From contig JAOXYB010068678.1 in assembly GCA_028565635.1 (NCBI GenBank), forward strand, positions 1 through 10,047: a DNA stretch of 10,047 bases, written 5' to 3'. The position numbers and the translations under genes are program-made. Position 1 is the stretch's first letter. Every line of letters starts with the position of its first letter. This DNA is from Phoronis ovalis (lineage: Eukaryota; Phoronida; Phoronidae). Positions 6,375 through 10,047 of this stretch are shown here, piece by piece. Under the pieces are notes generated by a model that saw only the letters and a list, made by a program, of their open reading frames with translations, did not search any database and was not told where the DNA came from.

Positions 6375-9236
6375 CTGAAAAGTAAAAGCAATGTTGATGC
6401 ATTTGTATGCTTTCCTGTTGATTTTGAAATTACAGCATCACTCTACAATTGCAGTTGTTGCCAACATAATCTGCACTTGAACTAATTAGAATGAGCTCAA
6501 AGGATTATCCTGCGTATGACAATGAAATCTTACAATCAACTGTGTATTGCCAATTATCACTTTGAACTTTGCTACCTTCGGACTTTATGTTTTCTTTCAA
6601 AAATAAAATAGCTGTTCCACTAACCATGAATGTTCTACCTGATTTCTCAAGTACCAACATCATGATTAGCGTTTATTTGGTTGATTATATTATGCACTCA
6701 AGCTGCAGTGAGCAGCTCAAGAAGACATGCAAGAATGTTAAATACCTTTTATCTTGATGACATTGGTGATCAACTCTTCTTTCATTTCTAAATCCATGTA
6801 CAAGTTTTAAGTTTGTGTAGATGTCGTCAAAATACACTTGGCAATCATCCATCCAATCCACGGGTTTCATTGTTGACAGATCTCTTTTATATGATCTAGA
6901 TACATTATCTACCACGGCTTTTAGCACCATGTTCCCTACAAACATAAAATCGAGAACGATTATGAATACTGTTTCTATATGTAGTTGTAATAATATGCTC
7001 AATACCTGACGTATTGGTCCTATTCTAAAGCTATCGTCTTTCATCATTGTTATCAAGTTAAGAAAGCACAAATCTACAAGTCAAATGGTTAAAAATTAGT
7101 GGAAATCAATGTAGTCGTAGAAGCCTGGAGACGCCATTACGGTCGCATCATATTTATTAAGTTAAAATTCGTTTAAATTCAACAAATTTTCTGCCACAAG
7201 AAATAATTATATATTCCTCCCTTGATAATAACAAACTAAAACCATCACAACATTGCTGTATGAGAATTTTCATCGTTTTTGTTAATGTCGAAAGACAATA
7301 GTATTTTGAACAGGAAAGTGTTAGGACCAAAACGTCAATATTAGACCTATTATTAGGACTACACAATATGTGTTTCATCAGATTACAAGACACCTGTCTA
7401 CTGATCGCCTCGTATCCCAAGTCTGAGGATAAAAAGACGGGGTTATGCTCCGGGGGGGGGGGTACTGTCATTCAAAGTCACTATAGGTATACATATGAAA
7501 AAGAGGGTAATAAATATTAATACCAACAACATATGTGTAATATCAAATCTTTATCTCAGGCAAGTTTCATCTGTAGGAACCATATTAAATGACCTGAATG
7601 AGTGTTTAAACTGCTTTAGTTGGTAATTTTAGGGTTACTATCTCACCGGGAGCATACAACTGCAGGAAACTCAGTGGGGATGAGCTCCACAAACGTAGGT
7701 AGGATATTTTCACAATCGTGAATTTTAATGAGTAGCTATTGGTGAATTGCCTATTTCATCAAAACCGCAGCTCTAAACCTTGCTCATAAAATGTAGCATC
7801 ACACTGTTTCATAATTGTCAACTAAAAGCACGGTTGGGACAACTTTTAAGAGCGTTAAACATGATAGACGGAACAGACAGACGAGGCATTCGGAATACTT
7901 CGACTATTTCCCAGTTCATATATAAAAAATAGGATTATCGTTCTTCTGCTTTTCGAAATAATAAACGAAAATGGTAATGGTTATAAGCCCAGCCATTAGT
8001 TGAGAAGGTACGGAACACTACCGGATGGATTTAGTCAGGCTGATGCACCTCATATCCAGGGACACACATCCATCATTTACTGTATTGTGCCATTATTGTT
8101 TTTACATCATGTGTAGGGTTCTATTGATTCCATGTTCTATAATTAGATATGATACCGTTGTATCATATCTAATTATAGAAAAAAAACAGAAATTTGATTT
8201 CAATTTCGAGATGTTAAAACTACTTGTAGTTAAGTTCCTGTTTTATAATACATTTTATAACATTATACTAAATTTGGAGAAAAAAAATAAAATCTGGAAA
8301 ATAAAAAAGAATTCATGATTTAAATAATTTGCAAAAACACGAAAAATACACAAAGCAATCTAAAAAAGTACAACTCTATATACGAGTACTGTCAAACCTT
8401 TGTCTTCCTGCTGAGGTGCAGCTCCCGGTACTGGAAATCCGTTACTAGATAAAGGTGATACAGCCAGATTATTATCACCAATTTGCACACAACCATCTGT
8501 AACTTGAAGATTAACCATTACAGAAGGGCCGGGTTGGTTATCTCGAATATTATGTTCATATTGTGCCAGCAACGGAACGTTTCTATCATAAACAGTTACA
8601 TCTGCAAAAGAAGCTACTGATTTGATTTCTTGTCATGGGATAAGCAAACAAACAAGTGAATTTTTTTTGAAAGCGAGAATTAAATTTCGATGAAAAATAG
8701 AATCCGAGACATGGCGAAAATCTTTGAACCAATATTCTTTTTATTGAAGCTTCCAAACAAATTTGGTAATAACTAATACATTTTTCATTCCTGAAAGTAT
8801 ATGACAGGTATTTGATTGACAAAAATGGAACCTTTTATTTCTGAATAAGTAAACCCATTTAGAAACGTAAATATATTATTTTAAAGGGGCTAAGAGGTTT
8901 CACTCCAGCCAATAGACTCTATTTCACTAAACGATAATTACGCTTACTTGTTCGTTGCCATTCTTCAATCAAGCTAACTACATCCTTCCTCTTTATCTCA
9001 CTAGCACAAAGCAAAATATCTCGCAAAATCTCATGCGGTGATTTCCCACTTTTTCCTTTATATGCAGTAATTACTTCTTTTGTTGGAGATTTTTCGCGAG
9101 CAAAGTTTAAGATGTCGTCGTTGGTAAATCCTAATTTATCAGCCATTAGTCGCCAATCTGATGTTACGTTATGTTCGGGATTCAGCAATATTGCCAAATC
9201 GTGAATTAAAGATAAGCTTAAGCTCATGTTTTCCAT
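4265..9236 (-). CDS. NOD-like receptor: death domain, RHIM-like motif, NACHT, degenerate LRR
   Basis: Joining minus-strand exons 9236-8948, 8601-8398, 6935-6746 and 6374-4265 gives exactly 930 residues plus a TAA stop; intron phases match at each junction (1, 1, 2). Order: death domain (about 8-92), RHIM-like VQIGDNN (135-141), linker with DDIYTNLKL (165-227), NACHT ATPase (about 248-480), winged-helix and C-terminal NACHT helices with FFAHKTIQEYFAARYF, then weak leucine-rich repeats (about 690-880). Proteins of this design are cytosolic sensors: the repeats are thought to hold the protein inactive or sense ligands, ATP-driven NACHT oligomerisation activates it, and the N-terminal modules recruit partners through like-like contacts. 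The start is the ATG at 9236, which has A at -3 and G at +4; the in-frame sequence upstream has no other ATG before a stop at 9296-9294. All key NACHT motifs are intact. I do not recognise a named orthologue. Confidence 0.9.
6375..6745 (-). other. Intron 3 of the NLR, phase 2
   Basis: It starts gtattt and ends with the pyrimidine-rich ttttacttttcag on the minus strand. A short plus-strand open frame (from 6569) overlaps it but has no recognisable protein character. Nothing else is seen. Confidence 0.8.
6746..6935 (-). CDS. Exon 3 of the NLR: linker preceding NACHT
   Basis: The exon encodes residues 165-228 and begins after the acceptor atgtttgtag. It contains VSRSYKRDLSTMKPVDWMDD and FDDIYTNLKLV, matching the segment before many NACHT domains in which a Y-x-x-x-L/W stretch is followed by a D-I-Y-x-x-L motif. 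The donor gtattt leaves AG for a phase 2 junction, and joining to the next exon restores a serine codon (AG|T). The open frame to either side is intronic read-through. Confidence 0.85.
7452..7462. repeat. Poly-G tract of 11 bases
   Basis: A run of eleven G on the plus strand (C on the transcribed NLR sense strand) stands in otherwise AT-rich intronic DNA. It is probably variable in length and prone to sequencing error. Confidence 0.9.
8135..8180. repeat. Perfect inverted repeat: 21-bp arms, CGTT loop
   Basis: Positions 8135-8155 and 8160-8180 are exact reverse complements separated by only four bases. Complementarity stops abruptly at both outer ends. Located in NLR intron 2, it would form a 46-nt hairpin in the pre-mRNA or a cruciform in DNA. 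Confidence 0.97.
8398..8601 (-). CDS. Exon 2 of the NLR: RHIM-like motif exon
   Basis: The exon lies between acceptor cttttgcag (ending 8602) and donor gtttga (from 8397), phase 1 on both sides, and encodes residues 97-165. Its centre reads NLQVTDGCVQIGDNNLAV, with V135-Q136-I137-G138-D139-N140-N141 matching the RHIM core [I/V]-Q-[I/V/L]-G-x-x-N. The following hydrophobic position differs, with L142-A143 rather than x-Met/Leu. The rest is probably disordered: an acidic/polar first part (EHNIRDNQPGPS) and a proline-rich tail (NGFPVPGAAPQQEDK). RHIMs build cross-beta amyloid signalling fibres. A downstream GT (for example at 8385-8380) could be an alternative donor, but only the one at 8397 keeps phase with exon 3. 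Confidence 0.82.
8468..8488 (-). other. RHIM-like core VQIGDNN
   Basis: Seven residues match the RIP homotypic interaction motif core and are nearly the RIPK3-type form (V-Q-V-G-x-x-N). A seven-residue match can arise by chance. Its position in a linker-like exon between two assembly domains is what makes it credible. Confidence 0.6.
8602..8947 (-). other. Intron 1 of the NLR coding region, phase 1
   Basis: It starts with a strong donor gtaagc directly after the death-domain codons and ends cttcttttgcag. It is AT-rich. Open frames within it have no protein character and no repeat is seen. Confidence 0.85.
8948..9236 (-). CDS. Exon 1 of the NLR: death domain
   Basis: Residues 1-97 hold a full six-helix death domain: LIHDLAILLNP (helix 1), the signature SDWRLMADKLGFTNDDI (W27, with the LA..LG pattern), the P-T-K...AY segment, SPHEILRDILL and the KRKDVVSLIEEW last helix with its conserved D-V-V. 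This fold drives homotypic assembly with other death-domain proteins. The exon ends at the donor gtaagc; the frame continues a few codons into the intron and then stops, which supports the splice. Confidence 0.93.
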
Positions 9237-9241
9237 TTTAA

Positions 9242-9247
9242 TCACAT
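9242..9247 (-). promoter_or_regulatory. Start-stop uORF (ATGTGA) just before the NLR start
   Basis: On the minus strand ATG is followed at once by TGA, ending five bases before the main ATG at 9236 and in another frame. Such minimal uORFs can hold initiating ribosomes and reduce translation of the main frame. It is retained in the mRNA under the predicted 5' UTR splice, because the exon starts at 9259. Confidence 0.5.
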
Positions 9248-9259
9248 AAACTGATAAAC

Positions 9260-9472
9260 CTATAAGAGAAGACGTGAAAAACTGAGTTTAATGATTAGTT
9301 ATTCACCAAAAACACTTTCATAGGTCACCTACAGCTTGTTCACAGTCTCCTTGCTATCTGGACATTCCAGGTGTCAGAAGAAACAAGTATTTCTGTAGTG
9401 TTGGAAATATGGGCATGATACATTGTAAGACAAGTTACTGGAGGCAGTGACAGAACTATTGTTTAGCCTCAC
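9260..9472 (-). other. Predicted 5' UTR intron of the NLR gene
   Basis: The donor context cag|gtgagg (from 9472) is an almost ideal consensus, and the acceptor after a long pyrimidine stretch (ttctcttatag, ending 9260) is strong. Splicing would attach a non-coding leader exon ending at 9473 to the exon that carries the start codon. No transcript evidence is available here. Confidence 0.55.
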
Positions 9473-9640
9473 CTGTAAAGTAATAATATGATAAAAAGAG
9501 GTTGTTTACGAGGGAGTTGATGTGTAACCTTGGATTGGGGGCATTTGTCAGAAAGATTGGGGTGTGAGGCAAAAACACCCCTTTAGTCCTAATATTTTAT
9601 TTCACGTTTCCGTTACAAATTTAGTCGCAACATTTATGAG
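9473..9640 (-). other. Possible 5' UTR exon of the NLR gene
   Basis: This is the stretch between the predicted leader donor and a TATA-like sequence at 9660-9667. It shows no coding frame. The left end is set by the splice donor; the right end is only a guess from the TATA position. It includes a small 7-bp stem (GGGGTGT / ACACCCC at 9559-9565 and 9575-9581). Confidence 0.3.
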
Positions 9641-9659
9641 TTTCCGAAATGAAGTTTCA

Positions 9660-9667
9660 TATATATA
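9660..9667 (-). promoter_or_regulatory. TATA-like element, candidate NLR promoter
   Basis: TATATATA reads the same on both strands and lies upstream of the predicted leader exon. It is plausible only by position, since TA-rich words are frequent here. Confidence 0.25.
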
Positions 9668-9751
9668 GGATGTTTCCGGGGATATGGGTAATAATGCTCG
9701 TTAATACACGTGAATAGGGTGTTAACTTGAGGACTAGCCGCATAACGCGCG

Positions 9752-9762
9752 CACGTGACGTG
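9752..9762. promoter_or_regulatory. Overlapping E-box (CACGTG) and CRE/ATF-like (TGACGTG) site
   Basis: CACGTG at 9752-9757 overlaps TGACGTG at 9756-9762, inside a small CpG-rich patch (gcataacgcgcgcacgtgac) that stands out from the AT-rich surroundings. It lies about 90 bases upstream of the TATA-like sequence relative to the minus-strand NLR. bHLH and bZIP (ATF/CREB/XBP1-type) factors bind such sequences. Confidence 0.35.
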
Positions 9763-9846
9763 TGTAGGGAGGAAAATCAGCAATTTTGACCAAAAAGGTA
9801 TGGTTTTTAACCCTCGTTTTAACCCTTAGAATGTGTTTTGTACGAC

Positions 9847-10000
9847 AAGTCTTGCTTAGAGTCTAATTTTCGCGATTTGTTTTTTGCTTTTAGAAAAATT
9901 TTCGGTCTTGGATAGGGTACCTGCTTCGACATAGGTCTTAATTTGAGTCTTACTTTTTTATGCTTGTCAAAAAATGTCAGTCTTGAATAAGATATCTAAT

Positions 10001-10005
<5 letters not shown>
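9847..10005. repeat. Diverged tandem duplication, two units of about 85 and 74 bases
   Basis: Unit 1 (about 9847-9931) and unit 2 (about 9932-10005) share the same succession of words: gtctt..tt.gagtct, a T-run, tgctt, an A-run, gtcttg and a conserved purine-rich block. The blocks at 9905-9922 and 9980-9997 match at 14 of 18 positions, and all four differences are transitions. It leads directly into the TA microsatellite. Confidence 0.5.

Positions 10006-10045
<40 letters not shown>
10006..10045. repeat. (TA)20 dinucleotide microsatellite
   Basis: An uninterrupted TA run reaches almost to the end of the window. It is likely polymorphic, and sequence beyond it may be poorly assembled. Confidence 0.98.

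Positions 10046-10047
<2 letters not shown>

Larger units (their letters stand above)
6936..8397 (-). other. Intron 2 of the NLR, 1.46 kb, phase 1
   Basis: This is the longest intron. Its donor gtttga is weaker than the others; the acceptor is atgtttgtag. It contains an 11-G homopolymer and a perfect 21-bp hairpin, annotated separately. Open frames on both strands (about 7157-7471 and 8025-8318) show composition-driven translations without domain motifs. No further exon that keeps phase could be found. Confidence 0.7.

Noticed and set aside
7157-7471. Minus-strand open frame of 104 codons.
   Set aside because: It has no domain motif, starts in the poly-G tract and lies inside the NLR intron without usable splice phases.
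7645-7735. Possible extra minus-strand exon in NLR intron 2: an open stretch ending at a good-looking donor (cccg|gtgaga).
   Set aside because: With the only nearby acceptor (caatag) the exon would be 89 bases, which breaks the phase 1 to phase 1 join between exons 2 and 3. The phase 1 frame from that acceptor also stops after two codons. It may be part of a dispersed repeat.
8025-8318. Plus-strand open frame of 97 codons.
   Set aside because: The translation is a product of AT-rich DNA and reads straight through the 21-bp palindrome. There are no protein features.
8586-8822. Minus-strand open frame of 78 codons between NLR exons 1 and 2.
   Set aside because: It lies within a well-bounded intron and includes the acceptor in another frame; composition only.
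9559-9581. Small GGGGTGT/ACACCCC stem as a regulatory RNA structure.
   Set aside because: The stem has only seven pairs with a nine-base loop, which is not distinguishable from chance.

Overview
The window comes from an AT-rich animal genome, most likely an invertebrate. Genes are split by short GT-AG introns, and the domains are metazoan extracellular and immune modules: EGF, pentraxin, F5/8C/discoidin, death domain and NACHT. Bacterial gene structure, CRISPR arrays and rRNA or tRNA genes are absent. The phylum cannot be fixed from sequence alone. A bivalve or other lophotrochozoan, a cnidarian or a sponge would all fit, since these lineages carry death-domain NACHT genes.

Layout. (1) 201-2974, plus strand: the 3' part of a secreted mosaic protein. 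Seven exons join in frame into 403 visible residues: the end of one EGF repeat, one complete EGF repeat, a pentraxin domain and a C-terminal F5/8 type C domain. The 5' end lies upstream of the window. (2) 2975-4264: convergent intergenic DNA holding the 3' ends of both genes, a long imperfect inverted repeat and a near-perfect short hairpin. (3) 9236-4265, minus strand: a complete NOD-like receptor gene. Four coding exons (9236-8948, 8601-8398, 6935-6746, 6374-4265) join with matching phases into a 930-residue protein: death domain, RHIM-like motif, linker, NACHT ATPase and degenerate leucine-rich repeats. A 5' UTR intron (9472-9260) and an upstream start-stop uORF are predicted. (4) 9474-10047: likely 5' UTR exon and promoter of the NLR, then a diverged tandem duplication and a (TA)n tract.

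The most interesting feature is the second coding exon of the NLR. It encodes a VQIGDNN motif that closely matches the RIP homotypic interaction motif (RHIM) core, the amyloid-forming signalling motif of RIPK1/RIPK3 and Drosophila IMD-pathway proteins. It lies between a death domain and a NACHT ATPase, on an exon with phase 1 at both ends that could be skipped without a frameshift. This suggests an NLR that could, on activation, nucleate both a death-domain assembly and a RHIM amyloid. The convergent neighbour is a pentraxin/discoidin protein, of a type often linked to extracellular recognition. Any functional link between the two genes is inference only.
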